Source of the DNA: Sphaerisporangium rufum
GTDB taxonomy: Bacteria; Actinomycetota; Actinomycetes; Streptosporangiales; Streptosporangiaceae
Reading direction: 5' to 3'
Assembly (NCBI RefSeq): GCF_016863395.1
Contig: NZ_BOOU01000036.1
Coordinates: 1 to 64,000 of the forward strand
Length of the DNA stretch: 64,000 bases
The position numbers and the translations under genes were made by a program. Position 1 is the stretch's first letter. Every line of letters begins with the position of its first letter. This document shows positions 49,639 through 57,079 of the stretch, one piece after another. The notes under the pieces were generated by a model. It did not search any database. It was not told the DNA's origin and was given only the letters and a program-made list of their open reading frames with translations.

Positions 49639-50091
49639 TCAGAAGAAACCGCACGTCGGCGCCCCCGGGGTCGGCGCCGCGGCCGTCTCGGCGCCGGCGG
49701 GGGCGTAGATCTCCAGCCGGATGCCGTCGGGGTCGGTGAAGAAGACGCCGCCGGAGGACGCGCCCTCGCCGTGCGGGACGATCCCGTCGTAGAACAGCGT
49801 CACGCCGAGCTCGCGCAGGGCCGCCTCCGCCTGGCGGACCGCCGTCATGTCCGCCACCTGGAACGACAGATGGTGCAGGCCGGGCCGGTCGGTGGCGAAC
49901 TCCCCGCCGCTCTGCTGCCACAGCGTCACCAGGAGCCTGCCGTCCCGGCCGAGGAAGGCGTAGGCGCGATCGCCCTCGGCCTGCTCGCCGAGCACCTCGA
50001 AGTCGAAGACCTGCCGGTAGAACGCCGTCGAACGCGCGAGATCGGTCACGTTCAAGCCGACGTGCCCGGTGCTCAGGGTGGGTGTGCTCAT
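49639..50091 (-). CDS. VOC superfamily (glyoxalase/dioxygenase-like) protein
   Basis: A 150-residue VOC protein with paired beta-alpha-beta-beta-beta units. The metal-site candidates are His in TGHVGLNVTDLARS, His in PGLHHLSFQVADM and Glu in DGIRLEIYAP. It may act as glyoxalase, dioxygenase or drug-binding protein. The ATG at 50091 follows GGAG at six bases; the frame runs further up but through the promoter. It is divergent from the CGNR regulator, with two tandem dyads between them, and first in a row with the PNPOx-like and YCII genes. Confidence 0.85.
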   Translation of the reverse strand: MSTPTLSTGHVGLNVTDLARSTAFYRQVFDFEVLGEQAEGDRAYAFLGRDGRLLVTLWQQSGGEFATDRPGLHHLSFQVADMTAVRQAEAALRELGVTLFYDGIVPHGEGASSGGVFFTDPDGIRLEIYAPAGAETAAAPTPGAPTCGFF

Positions 50092-50143
50092 CAAGGACTC
50101 CAGTTCGCGATCGGACGAGAAGGCATCACTCGAAGGCCGAGAC

Positions 50144-50173
50144 CTAACGGTCAATTGTGGCTGCCATCGTTAG
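50144..50173. promoter_or_regulatory. Operator dyad, distal copy, at the VOC/CGNR junction
   Basis: CTAACG-N18-CGTTAG with flanking C and AA. An identical arrangement recurs 45 bp to the right. It lies 53 bp upstream of the VOC start. Confidence 0.65.
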
Positions 50174-50188
50174 AATGCCGCGCCTTTC

Positions 50189-50218
50189 CTAACGCTGTCA
50201 AGCGGGCGGTATCGTTAG
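50189..50218. promoter_or_regulatory. Operator dyad, proximal copy, over the CGNR gene promoter
   Basis: The second CTAACG-N18-CGTTAG. It contains the TATCGT hexamer (50210-50215) that sits six bases before the GTG at 50222, so it covers the presumed leaderless promoter of the regulator gene. Confidence 0.65.
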
Positions 50219-50221
50219 AAC

Positions 50222-50824
50222 GTGGATGTGGCAGACCTGGCGGGCGGCGGTGCCCCGATCCTGGGCGAACCGCCGCCGATCGAGCTGAGCAACACCCGCT
50301 ACGCGGCGCGCGGCCGGCCGATGGACGGCCTGCTGAGCGTCGAGCATCTGGCCGCCTGGCTGCGTGACCTGCGTCCCCGCCTGGCGGTCCCGCTCACCGA
50401 CACCGACCTGCGCGGCGTGACCGAAGGCGATCTGGCGGCGGCCAGGGAGCTCCGCGACACCGTCCTGGCCCTCGCCGCCGCCACCGTGGACGGCCGGGCA
50501 CTCGACCAGGACGCGGTGGCCACGCTCAATCACCACGCCGCCCGCGATCCGCGCTGGCGGGAACTGCGAGCCCTCCCTGAGCCGCATACGCGGCTGCGCG
50601 CCGCGGGGCGACCGGTCTCCGCCGCGCTCGCCGCCCTCGCCGAGGAGGCCGTCGAGCTGTTCGGCGGACCGCTGCGCCACGAGCTGCGCGCCTGCCAGGG
50701 CCCCGGCTGCGTGCTCCACTTCATCCGCGACACCGCCCGCCGCGAGTGGTGCTCGCTCGGCTGCGGCAACCGCGCCCGCGCCGCCCGCCACTACGCCCGG
50801 CAACGACGGACGCCTCCCGGATGA
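50222..50824 (+). CDS. CGNR zinc-finger / ABATE-domain regulator
   Basis: A 200-residue protein. The N-terminal ABATE domain (LSNTRYAARGRPMDGLLS and later helices) is a predicted ligand sensor. The C-terminal CGNR zinc finger (about residues 155-195) has C-x4-C in ACQGPGCVLHFIRD and WCSLGCGNRARAARHYARQR. CGNR proteins are putative stress-responsive transcription factors. GTG at 50222 directly follows a dyad and a -10-like hexamer, indicating a leaderless transcript. It is divergent from the VOC/PNPOx/YCII genes, its probable regulon. Confidence 0.87.
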   Translation: MDVADLAGGGAPILGEPPPIELSNTRYAARGRPMDGLLSVEHLAAWLRDLRPRLAVPLTDTDLRGVTEGDLAAARELRDTVLALAAATVDGRALDQDAVATLNHHAARDPRWRELRALPEPHTRLRAAGRPVSAALAALAEEAVELFGGPLRHELRACQGPGCVLHFIRDTARREWCSLGCGNRARAARHYARQRRTPPG

Positions 50825-50898
50825 CGGATCGGGCGTCGAGCCGGCAGCAGGTGTCGCGGCGACCGGGGCACCGCTGAACTTCACGCCCGCCGGGCGGG

Positions 50899-51306
50899 CT
50901 ACGACGCGGCCGGGCAGGGGTGCGGGGCGTGCCGGTTCGGGGAGCAGCAGATGACGGCGGCGGTGATGAAGTCGCCGCCGCGGAGCCAGATGCCCCACTG
51001 CACGTCCACCCCGCCGGCCAGGTGCTCCTCGGCGAGGTGGAGCCGCAGGTCCAGACCGATGCGGGCCTCGCCGTCCGGATGCAGGAACGACTCCGCCGCC
51101 GAGCGGTACCGGCGGGTCAGCCAGGCCACCGCCTCGGCCACGGTGGCCGGCGAGGCGTCGATCCGGGTGCGCGGCTTCAGCAGCCAGTCGCAGGTCCGCA
51201 TCGGCGGCAGCGGCGACGCCGGAAAGGCCGGATGCGGCGGGCGCCGCTCGCTCTCCCGGGCGCGGTCGGCGCCGCGTCCGGTCCAGCGGTAGCAGTGCAG
51301 GTGCAT
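50899..51306 (-). CDS. Hypothetical protein, last gene of the XRE cluster
   Basis: A 135-residue protein with no family I can name. The N-terminal MHLHCYRWTGRGADRARESE leads to a helical centre (ATVAEAVAWLTRRYRSAAES). The C-terminal half HLAEEHLAGGVDVQWGIWLR then ITAAVICCSPNRHAPHPCPA ends in a Cys-rich tail with a CC pair. AGGA lies seven bases before the ATG. It may be a small ligand-binding or metal-binding protein; this is only suggested by the Cys/His tail. It lies 78 bp after the DUF397 gene in the same direction. Confidence 0.55.
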   Translation of the reverse strand: MHLHCYRWTGRGADRARESERRPPHPAFPASPLPPMRTCDWLLKPRTRIDASPATVAEAVAWLTRRYRSAAESFLHPDGEARIGLDLRLHLAEEHLAGGVDVQWGIWLRGGDFITAAVICCSPNRHAPHPCPAAS

Positions 51307-51384
51307 GGTCGTTCCTCGTACAGTGGACGGGCGGTCCCTGCCTGTCGCTAGCGGGCAGGGGCCGCCCATCTCGGGCCGGATCGG

Positions 51385-51594
51385 CTAGACGGTCATCCCG
51401 GCGGCGCGCAGCTCGTCACCGGTGAACCGCAGGACGCCCGCGTCGGGCCGCTTGCCGTCGCGCAGCGCGAAGGCGTCGGCGACGCCCGGGATCGGCGCGA
51501 GCTCGACGCACGCCTCGCCGCCCTCGGTGCCGTTGTTGCCGCCGCAGCGGCGCCGGAAGTCGGTACCGGTCAGGTCGTGCTGGTAAAGGTCCAT
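51385..51594 (-). CDS. DUF397 domain protein
   Basis: A 69-residue protein of the DUF397 family. It has the usual FRRRC-GGNN start, EACVELAPIPGVADAFALRD then KRPDAGVLRFTGDEL, although the common SSYS motif is absent. DUF397 proteins are encoded next to XRE regulators throughout actinomycetes (the whiJ/bldB-like pairs) and are thought to modulate them in development or antibiotic control. GGGAG precedes the ATG. The likely partner here is the XRE protein at 52338-53549, three genes upstream. Confidence 0.8.
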   Translation of the reverse strand: MDLYQHDLTGTDFRRRCGGNNGTEGGEACVELAPIPGVADAFALRDGKRPDAGVLRFTGDELRAAGMTV

Positions 51595-51715
51595 CAGGAC
51601 TCCCTTCTGTCGGGCCCGGCGGTGGCCGCCGGGCATGGGAGGCACCCCATGAGAGGGCGCCGGCCCGGCCGGAGGACGGGTGGAGAGTCGCCTCCGGCCG
51701 GGGGTCGGAGAGGCG

Positions 51716-52003
51716 CTAGACGGCGTCGCCGAGCAGCAGGCGTCGCCACAGCTCCAGGGCATGGACGTGGCGCATCCGGTCGGTCTCGACCCGGCCGCCC
51801 GGACCGGTCCGCCGGATGTGCATCTGGCCGCCGCCGGCCACCAGGTAGTAGACGGTCGACCGGCACCGGCACGTCCAGCGCAGCACCCGGTGACGCTCGC
51901 CACGCGGCCGGAGCGGCCGCCATTGGACGCGCTCGGCGGTGGCGCCGGCCGGGAGGACATGAGGGCCGTGGTAGGCATAGCCCTCGGTGACCCTCGCGGT
52001 CAT
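51716..52003 (-). CDS. Small hypothetical protein in the XRE cluster
   Basis: A 95-residue protein. RHRVLRWTCRCRSTVYYLVA followed by GGQMHIRRT suggests a compact beta-rich fold with a Cys pair. Similar short proteins accompany XRE/DUF397 loci in actinomycetes, without known function. Its ATG overlaps the previous stop as ATGA (52000-52003), so translation is coupled to the 66-residue gene. It ends 121 bp before the DUF397 gene. Confidence 0.6.
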   Translation of the reverse strand: MTARVTEGYAYHGPHVLPAGATAERVQWRPLRPRGERHRVLRWTCRCRSTVYYLVAGGGQMHIRRTGPGGRVETDRMRHVHALELWRRLLLGDAV

Positions 52004-52200
52004 GGAGCACACCCGACCAGGGTGGCGATGCTCTCCTGCTCGGCGATCGCCCGCGCGAGAGCGAGGTGGTCATCACCGTCGACCGTGCGTGCCGCTCCCT
52101 CGAACTGGGCGGCGCCGGTGAAGACTCGCTCGCGCGTGGCCCACAGCCTTCCGTGGTCGCTGCGGAAGACGCGCCAGGCGATGGGATTCAGGTGCGGCAT
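52000..52200 (-). CDS. 66-residue hypothetical protein after the XRE regulator
   Basis: A small acidic protein: MPHLNPIAWRVFRSDHGRLW, ERVFTGAAQFEGAARTVDGD and ALARAIAEQESI. There is no recognised domain. GGAAGG lies eight bases upstream of the ATG at 52200. The stop overlaps the next ATG, making a two-gene coupled unit. It lies 138 bp downstream of the XRE gene, in the same direction, and could be a DUF397-like antagonist that has diverged, but no motif proves this. Confidence 0.55.
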   Translation of the reverse strand: MPHLNPIAWRVFRSDHGRLWATRERVFTGAAQFEGAARTVDGDDHLALARAIAEQESIATLVGCAP

Positions 52201-52337
52201 GGTCGGACCTTCCGTATCCGTTGCGTGACGAATCATAGACGCCACGTGATCCATGCCTGTGACCGTAGGCGGAGGCCGGCGGGTTCGGGGGTACAGGACG
52301 TGCCTCTACATCGAGAGGTACGGCTTGTACCTGTCGA

Positions 52338-53549
52338 TCAGGCCACCGCGAGAAGGCGCAACCGGTGTGCCAGGTCCCGCGCGTCGTCGCGGACGGTCAC
52401 GTTCGCGCTCGCCGTCAACTCCAGCACCGCCGACCTGGTGAACAGGTTGTAGGCGATGGTGTCCGGGCTGATCTGATACGCCTTGCCGAGCAGATGGACG
52501 GCGGCCAGCGGTTCGCGCTTCAGGTGGTAGGCCCGTGCCTGCTCGATCAGGTGGAACGATCGCCTGGTCGCCGATGGCATGTCGAGACTGATCCGGTCGG
52601 CGTGCCGGACCGCCTCGTGTCCGTCGGTGAGGTCGGCGTACATGGTCACGGCGTAGGCGTCGACCATGGCGCGGCCGAACAGCAGCCACGGATGGTGCCC
52701 GTCGACAGACCGGGCGGCCCGGTCGGCCTGGTCCCAGTGCCGCTCCGCGTCACCCCGGCGCCCGGTCTTCGCGTACGACAGCGCCATGGCCAGGTGCTGC
52801 AGGCCCCACAGCCTGCGGTCCTGCTCGCTTTCCTCCGGACGCAGAAGTCGTGCCGCCTGGCGAGCGATCTCGATCCGGGCCTCGGCCTGCTCGCCGGCGT
52901 CGCGGAAGACGTGGTTGAGGTACCAGGCCGCAGCCGCCATGGCGTGCGGGTCGTCGGCGTCCTGCGCGGCCTGCATCGCCCGGTCTCCGGTGAGCAGCAC
53001 CAGTTCGGGCACCGGCTGGAAGGAGAGGTAAAGCTGGGCGAGGTGGTAGACCTGCGCGAGCGAGACGAGCGCCCGGCGCCGTTCCGCGCCTTCGAGCCGG
53101 CGCGCGGCGGTGCGGGCGTCGTCCAGCAGCCGGGGCAGGATGACCGCTATCGCGCTGCGCTGGTGCGAGGATCCGTGCCAGACCAGCCACGCCTGGGCGA
53201 CGGCCGCGGCGAGTTCGCCCGCGGTGCCCACGGCTCCGTCGTCGGTGGCGAACGGGTAGGTGATCAGCGCCTTGGCGATGTGCTCGGCCTTGTCGTGCCG
53301 GTTCTTGGTGTGGGTGGCGGTGCTCAGCTTCTGCTCGCCGGTCAGCTCGGCGAGATCGTCGATCTGGAGGATCTCGGCGATGCGGATCAGGAGCGGCATC
53401 CGTGGCATCAGCAGCCGCCCGCGTTCCAGGGCCTTGACCCATTCCGCGGAACGTCCGCACAGTTCACCGAGGACCGGCCGGCTCATCCCCGCGCGTTCGC
53501 GGTGAAGTCGCAGCCGATCACCGAAAGCCGCCGCGCTGCCCTCGCCCAT
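52338..53549 (-). CDS. XRE-family regulator with TPR-like C-terminus
   Basis: A 403-residue protein. The HTH_31-type DNA-binding domain (about residues 8-65) contains FGDRLRLHRERAGMSRPVLG then SAEWVKALERGRLL. The rest is helical TPR-like repeats, for example WYLNHVFRDAGEQAEARIEI and LAMALSYAKTGRRGDAERHW. This is the common actinobacterial layout of pleiotropic regulators paired with DUF397 proteins. The ATG at 53549 follows AGGACAG. The upstream in-frame extension into the hydrolase remnant is rejected. It heads the cluster of four small genes. Confidence 0.85.
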   Translation of the reverse strand: MGEGSAAAFGDRLRLHRERAGMSRPVLGELCGRSAEWVKALERGRLLMPRMPLLIRIAEILQIDDLAELTGEQKLSTATHTKNRHDKAEHIAKALITYPFATDDGAVGTAGELAAAVAQAWLVWHGSSHQRSAIAVILPRLLDDARTAARRLEGAERRRALVSLAQVYHLAQLYLSFQPVPELVLLTGDRAMQAAQDADDPHAMAAAAWYLNHVFRDAGEQAEARIEIARQAARLLRPEESEQDRRLWGLQHLAMALSYAKTGRRGDAERHWDQADRAARSVDGHHPWLLFGRAMVDAYAVTMYADLTDGHEAVRHADRISLDMPSATRRSFHLIEQARAYHLKREPLAAVHLLGKAYQISPDTIAYNLFTRSAVLELTASANVTVRDDARDLAHRLRLLAVA

Positions 53550-53629
53550 CTGTCCTGCCCTCCCCGAGCGTCGCAGCTCCAGGCTAAGGCGCCGGGGTTC
53601 TTCAGGGGAGGGCATGACGGTGTTCCGGG

Positions 53630-54073
53630 TCAGAGACCATCCGGGGTTCGGGGGTGGACGCGGCAGTTGGTGTGCAGGTATTGGGCGCGTCCGTGGTGGG
53701 AGTCGTAGATCGCGACGGTCTGCGGGTCTTCGAGGGGATGGGTGGCGGGCATCAGGAAGTGCGTCTCGCTGATCGGGAGCAGTTCGTATCGCAGCCGCTC
53801 CGGCCGGCCGAGGAACCGCGCCTGCTTTGGGTCCAGCGTCAGGGTGAGGTGCAGCCCGCCGTCCTCGGCTCTCACCTGGAACTCGGTGCCGGGCCGCGCG
53901 TAGGCCTCGGTGAAGATCTTCTGGTAGAAGCTCTCCCGTGGCCCGCCGTTGGTCGGCATCACGATGGCGAGGTTCGCGTCCGGCAGGATGCGCAGCCGGG
54001 CGTTCTGCCCGATCGTGCTGCCGCCGGTCGCGTAGACCGACCGGCGGGGTAGGTCGAGGCCCGGCCATGCCGT
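53630..54073 (-). pseudogene. Serine hydrolase (beta-lactamase family) C-terminal remnant
   Basis: The frame that starts right after the folP2 stop reads GLDLPRRSVYATGGSTIGQN, ARLRILPDANLAIVMPTNGG and a further 100 residues. The GGSTIGQ and LPDANLAIVxxTNGG blocks are the end of class C-type beta-lactamase/D-Ala-D-Ala peptidase proteins. The Ser-x-x-Lys and Tyr motifs, at least 250 residues, are missing, and an in-frame TGA (the folP2 stop) precedes the fragment. A GTG/ATG at 53962/53959 could still give about 110 residues. Confidence 0.6.
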
Positions 54074-54985
54074 TCAGTCCAGGTTGTGTTCGGCGATCAA
54101 GGGTTCCCGCCAGCCGAGCATGGCCTCGACCATCCGGACGGCGGCGACGGCGGGCGCCACGTCGTGCACCCGGACGATGCGCGCGCCGAGCAGGACGCAG
54201 ACCGAGATCGCCGCCAGCGTGCCCGCCAGCCGCTCGCCCTGCGGGGCGCCCAGGGTCTCGCCGATGAAGTCCTTGTTCGACACGGCGGCCAGGGTGGGGT
54301 GGCCGATCTCCGCGATCTCCGGCAGCCGGCGGGTGATCTCCAGGGAGTGATAGGTGTTCTTGTTCAGATCGTGCCCGGGGTCGATGATGATCCGCTCGGC
54401 GGCGATGCCGGCGTCCAGCGCGTGGGCCACCCGTTCGCGCAGGAACCTCGCCACCTCCGCCACCACGTCGTCGTAGCCGGGGCGCCGGACGGCCTGCCGG
54501 GGGCCGCCCAGGCTGTGGGTGATCACCACGTGGGCACCGGCGTCCGCGATCACGCCGGCCAGCCCGGGATCGCGCAGGCCGTTGGTGTCGTTGACGACGT
54601 CCGCGCCGGCGGCGAGGGCCTGCCGGGCCACGTCGGCCCGATGGGTGTCGACCGAGATGACGGCGTCGGTGCGGCCGCGGACCGCCTCGATGAGCGGCAC
54701 CACCCGCTCGATCTCCTCCGCGACCGGCACTGGCGGCCCGGCGGCGCCGAACGGCATCCCGCCGAAGTCCAGCCAGTCGGCGCCGGCCGCCACCGCCCGC
54801 TCGGCGGCGTCGACGGCGGCCCCGAGCTCGTAGGTGGCACCCCGGTCGTGGAACGAGTCGGGCGTCCGGTTGATGATCGCCATCACCGCCACCTGCCGGG
54901 CGAAGTCGAACCTCCGCCGGCCCATCGTGCGCTCAGGAGAGATCAGGGGAGGGTGGAAGATCCTCCCGGCGCCGTTCGCATCCAT
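54074..54985 (-). CDS. folP2: Dihydropteroate synthase homologue, FolP2 type
   Basis: A 303-residue TIM-barrel protein of the DHPS family. It follows the FolP2 rather than FolP1 pattern: MAIINRTPDSFHDRG in place of NVTPDSFSDGG, NDTNG, DPGHDLNKNTYHSLEITRR, SNKDFIGETLG in place of SRK, and VRVHDV at the end. In mycobacteria FolP2 lacks detectable DHPS activity, so this protein may serve another pterin-related role. The ATG at 54985 has TAAGGA nine bases upstream. No other folate gene is close. The 3' end abuts the hydrolase remnant. Confidence 0.82.
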   Translation of the reverse strand: MDANGAGRIFHPPLISPERTMGRRRFDFARQVAVMAIINRTPDSFHDRGATYELGAAVDAAERAVAAGADWLDFGGMPFGAAGPPVPVAEEIERVVPLIEAVRGRTDAVISVDTHRADVARQALAAGADVVNDTNGLRDPGLAGVIADAGAHVVITHSLGGPRQAVRRPGYDDVVAEVARFLRERVAHALDAGIAAERIIIDPGHDLNKNTYHSLEITRRLPEIAEIGHPTLAAVSNKDFIGETLGAPQGERLAGTLAAISVCVLLGARIVRVHDVAPAVAAVRMVEAMLGWREPLIAEHNLD

Positions 54986-55101
54986 GACAGTCATTCCTTA
55001 GGGCAGCGGTCACCACGCGGAGCAGGTCGAAGATACCTGCTCAGCGGTCGCCCCCCGGCCGGCCGCCGCTCACGGACGGCGGCGCTGCGCGGGAGCGGGC
55101 G

Positions 55102-55587
55102 TCAGCGGGACCGGCCGAGCGGGGCCGGCGGGCCGAGCCGCGGGTAGGGCCGGTCGTCGACGACGCTCTTCATCACGATCGTCGAGGTGAGCCGCTGGAC
55201 ACCGGGCAGCGCGGCCAGCTTCTGGTCCCGGAGGCGCTGGTAGGCCGCGATGTCGGCGGTCACCACCCGGACGAGGTAGTCGGGGTCGCCGAACAGCCGT
55301 TCCGCGGTCCGGACCTCGGCGATCTCGGCCAGGCCCCGCTCGAATCCGTCGATCGTGCCGGCGTCCTCGCGGTCCATCGTGACCGAGACGAGCACCTCGA
55401 AGCCCAGGCCGAGGGACGCCGCATCGACGACGGCCCGGTAGCCCTTGATGACACCGGTCCGCTCCAACTCACGTAACCGCCGGTGACAGGGCGCCGCACT
55501 GAGCCCGACCCGCTGAGCCAGCTCGGTCACGGTGAGGCGGCCGTCCACCTCCAGCAGCGCAATAATCTTGCGATCAATGGCGTCCAT
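55102..55587 (-). CDS. Lrp/AsnC family transcriptional regulator
   Basis: A 161-residue Lrp-type protein. The N-terminal HTH is MDAIDRKIIALLEVDGRLTV then RVGLSAAPCHRRLRELERTG. The C-terminal RAM domain with DPDYLVRVVTADIAAYQRLR senses amino acids. The ATG at 55587 is seven bases after TATGAT (55600-55595, minus strand), so the message is probably leaderless. An AT-rich region with dyads separates it from the divergent PQ-loop transporter, which it likely controls in response to an amino acid or related ligand. Confidence 0.9.
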   Translation of the reverse strand: MDAIDRKIIALLEVDGRLTVTELAQRVGLSAAPCHRRLRELERTGVIKGYRAVVDAASLGLGFEVLVSVTMDREDAGTIDGFERGLAEIAEVRTAERLFGDPDYLVRVVTADIAAYQRLRDQKLAALPGVQRLTSTIVMKSVVDDRPYPRLGPPAPLGRSR

Positions 55588-55606
55588 TCGCCGAATCATA
55601 TCCCGA

Positions 55607-55625
55607 ATGCCGTAATACTCGGCAT
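55607..55625. promoter_or_regulatory. Lrp operator candidates in an AT-rich divergent promoter
   Basis: ATGCCG-N7-CGGCAT (55607-55625) lies just upstream of the TATGAT -10. A near-dyad CGCAAAC-AA-GTTTCGC follows at 55630-55645. The stretch 55590-55690 is the most AT-rich promoter region in the window, as expected for Lrp binding and DNA bending. Confidence 0.5.
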
Positions 55626-55707
55626 AATACGCAAACAAGTTTCGCATTTTTCGAGATATTCTTGCCGGCGGTCTGATAAAGAGGTAAACGGAGGATCGGC
55701 GCCGCGC

Positions 55708-56322
55708 ATGGGACATCCATTCGACTATCTGCCCTTCATGGCGACGCTGTTCGGCATCCCGCAATATCTGCCGCAGATCGGGCGGCTGTGGCGCACGCGC
55801 GATCCGGCCGGGGTCTCCTGGGCCTGGGCGGCGCTCACCGGCGTCAACAACGCCGCGTGGTTCGGCTACTTCACCTCGTCCGGCTACTGGACGGCGCTGG
55901 TCCCGTCGGCGGCGGCCACCCTGCTGGCCGGGACGGTCGCCGTGCTGCTCGCCCGGCTGGGGCGCGCCGGGCTCCGATCCGGTGCCTGGGTGGGCGCATG
56001 GGCCGTCCTGCTGGCCGGGTCCGCCGCCGCCGCCGGCCCGCCAGGGCTCGGCACGGTGCTGACCGTCGCCTCGGTGGTCCAGGTCACCCCGTCGGTGGTG
56101 ACCGCCTACCGGGCGCCCCGGCCGACCGGCGTGTCACCCGGCACCTGGCTGCTGGTGCTCGGCGAGGTCTCCTGCTGGACCGTCTACGGCCTGTACCGGT
56201 CCGATCCCCGGTTGATCGCGCTGGGCGTCACCGGCATCACCGCGAGCGTTCTCATGCTGGCCCGGATTCGGTACGCCGCGCGGCGGAGATACCGGCCGTC
56301 GCCGTCGGCGCGGTTTCGATAG
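55708..56322 (+). CDS. PQ-loop (SWEET-like) family transporter
   Basis: A 204-residue membrane protein with about seven helices in two PQ-loop halves. The first has GIPQYLPQIGRLWRTRDPAG then VSWAWAALTGVNNAAWFGY. The second, degenerate, has VVQVTPSVVTAYRAPRPTGV. PQ-loop/SWEET-like carriers move small solutes such as sugars or amino acids. GGAGG lies 13 bases upstream of the ATG, longer than ideal; no other in-frame start fits. It is divergent from an Lrp gene, which favours an amino-acid-related substrate. Confidence 0.8.
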   Translation: MGHPFDYLPFMATLFGIPQYLPQIGRLWRTRDPAGVSWAWAALTGVNNAAWFGYFTSSGYWTALVPSAAATLLAGTVAVLLARLGRAGLRSGAWVGAWAVLLAGSAAAAGPPGLGTVLTVASVVQVTPSVVTAYRAPRPTGVSPGTWLLVLGEVSCWTVYGLYRSDPRLIALGVTGITASVLMLARIRYAARRRYRPSPSARFR

Positions 56323-56370
56323 TCCCCTGCCGTTCCGGACCCCGAAAGCCGGCCCGCGTGCTGCCGGGCC

Positions 56371-56850
56371 TCAGCTCACCGCCTTCTTCACCAGGGCGGC
56401 GATCTGCGCCTCGGCGGCGGGGGTCAGGCCGGTCAGGGCGTAGGCGGCCGGCCACATGGCGCCGTCGTCGAGGTTGGCCTTGTCGCTGAAGCCGAGGGTC
56501 GCGTACCTGGTGTTGAACTTCTGCGCGGCCTGGAAGAAGAAAACGATCTTGCCCTCCTTGGCGTACGCGGGCATGCCGTACCAGAGCCGCGGCGCGAGGT
56601 CCGGCGCGGTCTCCTTGGCGATGGCGTGCAGCCGTTCGGCCAGGACGCGGTCGGGCTCCGGCATCTCAGCGATCTTGGCGACCACGGCGGCCTCCTCCTC
56701 CGCCGCCTTCTCGGCGCGGGACAGGCGGCGCGCGGACGCCTTCACCTCCTTGGCCCGCTCCTTCATCGCGGCGCGCTCCTCGGCGGTGAACGCCTCGGCC
56801 GGCTCGTTGATCCCGGTGGTCTTCCGGGCGGGCTTCTTGCTGTCCTTCAT
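56371..56850 (-). CDS. DUF1801 (YdhG-like iron-chaperone fold) protein
   Basis: A 159-residue protein. A highly charged Lys/Ala-rich N-terminal helix (about residues 15-65, [20 protein letters not shown]) precedes a DUF1801/YdhG-like domain with [39 protein letters not shown] and [13 protein letters not shown]. The family resembles frataxin-like proteins in fold; iron handling has been proposed for some members. It stands alone between the PQ-loop gene and the AhpD-like gene. Confidence 0.82.
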   Translation of the reverse strand: MKDSKKPARKTTGINEPAEAFTAEERAAMKERAKEVKASARRLSRAEKAAEEEAAVVAKIAEMPEPDRVLAERLHAIAKETAPDLAPRLWYGMPAYAKEGKIVFFFQAAQKFNTRYATLGFSDKANLDDGAMWPAAYALTGLTPAAEAQIAALVKKAVS

Positions 56851-57023
56851 AGCGGCTTTCCCTTCGATATCTGGATTTCCGGGCGGAGACCCGGGCCTCC
56901 GCCCGCGTCACGATCCGGGGAGCGGCGTTGCGGCCGGCGCCGGATCAACGGTGCGGTGCTTTCTGAGGAGATGTCCGGTTGCGATGGTGGCACAGCGGCG
57001 CGGTGGCCGCCCGGCCGCCCCGA

Positions 57024-57059
57024 CCGGCGGCCAGGACCCGGCCGGCGGCCAGGACCCGG
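57024..57059. repeat. 18-bp perfect tandem duplication
   Basis: CCGGCGGCCAGGACCCGG occurs twice head to tail (57024-57041, 57042-57059) in the 229-bp gap between the DUF1801 and AhpD-like genes. Otherwise the gap shows no gene. Confidence 0.7.
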
Positions 57060-57079
57060 CCGAGGGCCGGGCCGGTGGT

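Noticed and set aside
53550-54068. Upstream extension of the XRE regulator frame
   Set aside because: It reads through the serine-hydrolase remnant in another frame. The HTH starts at the MGEGSAAAF segment, and AGGACAG supports 53549.
54986-55101. Riboswitch upstream of folP2
   Set aside because: The gap is only about 115 bp, shows no known aptamer core that I can recognise, and TAAGGA directly serves the ATG.
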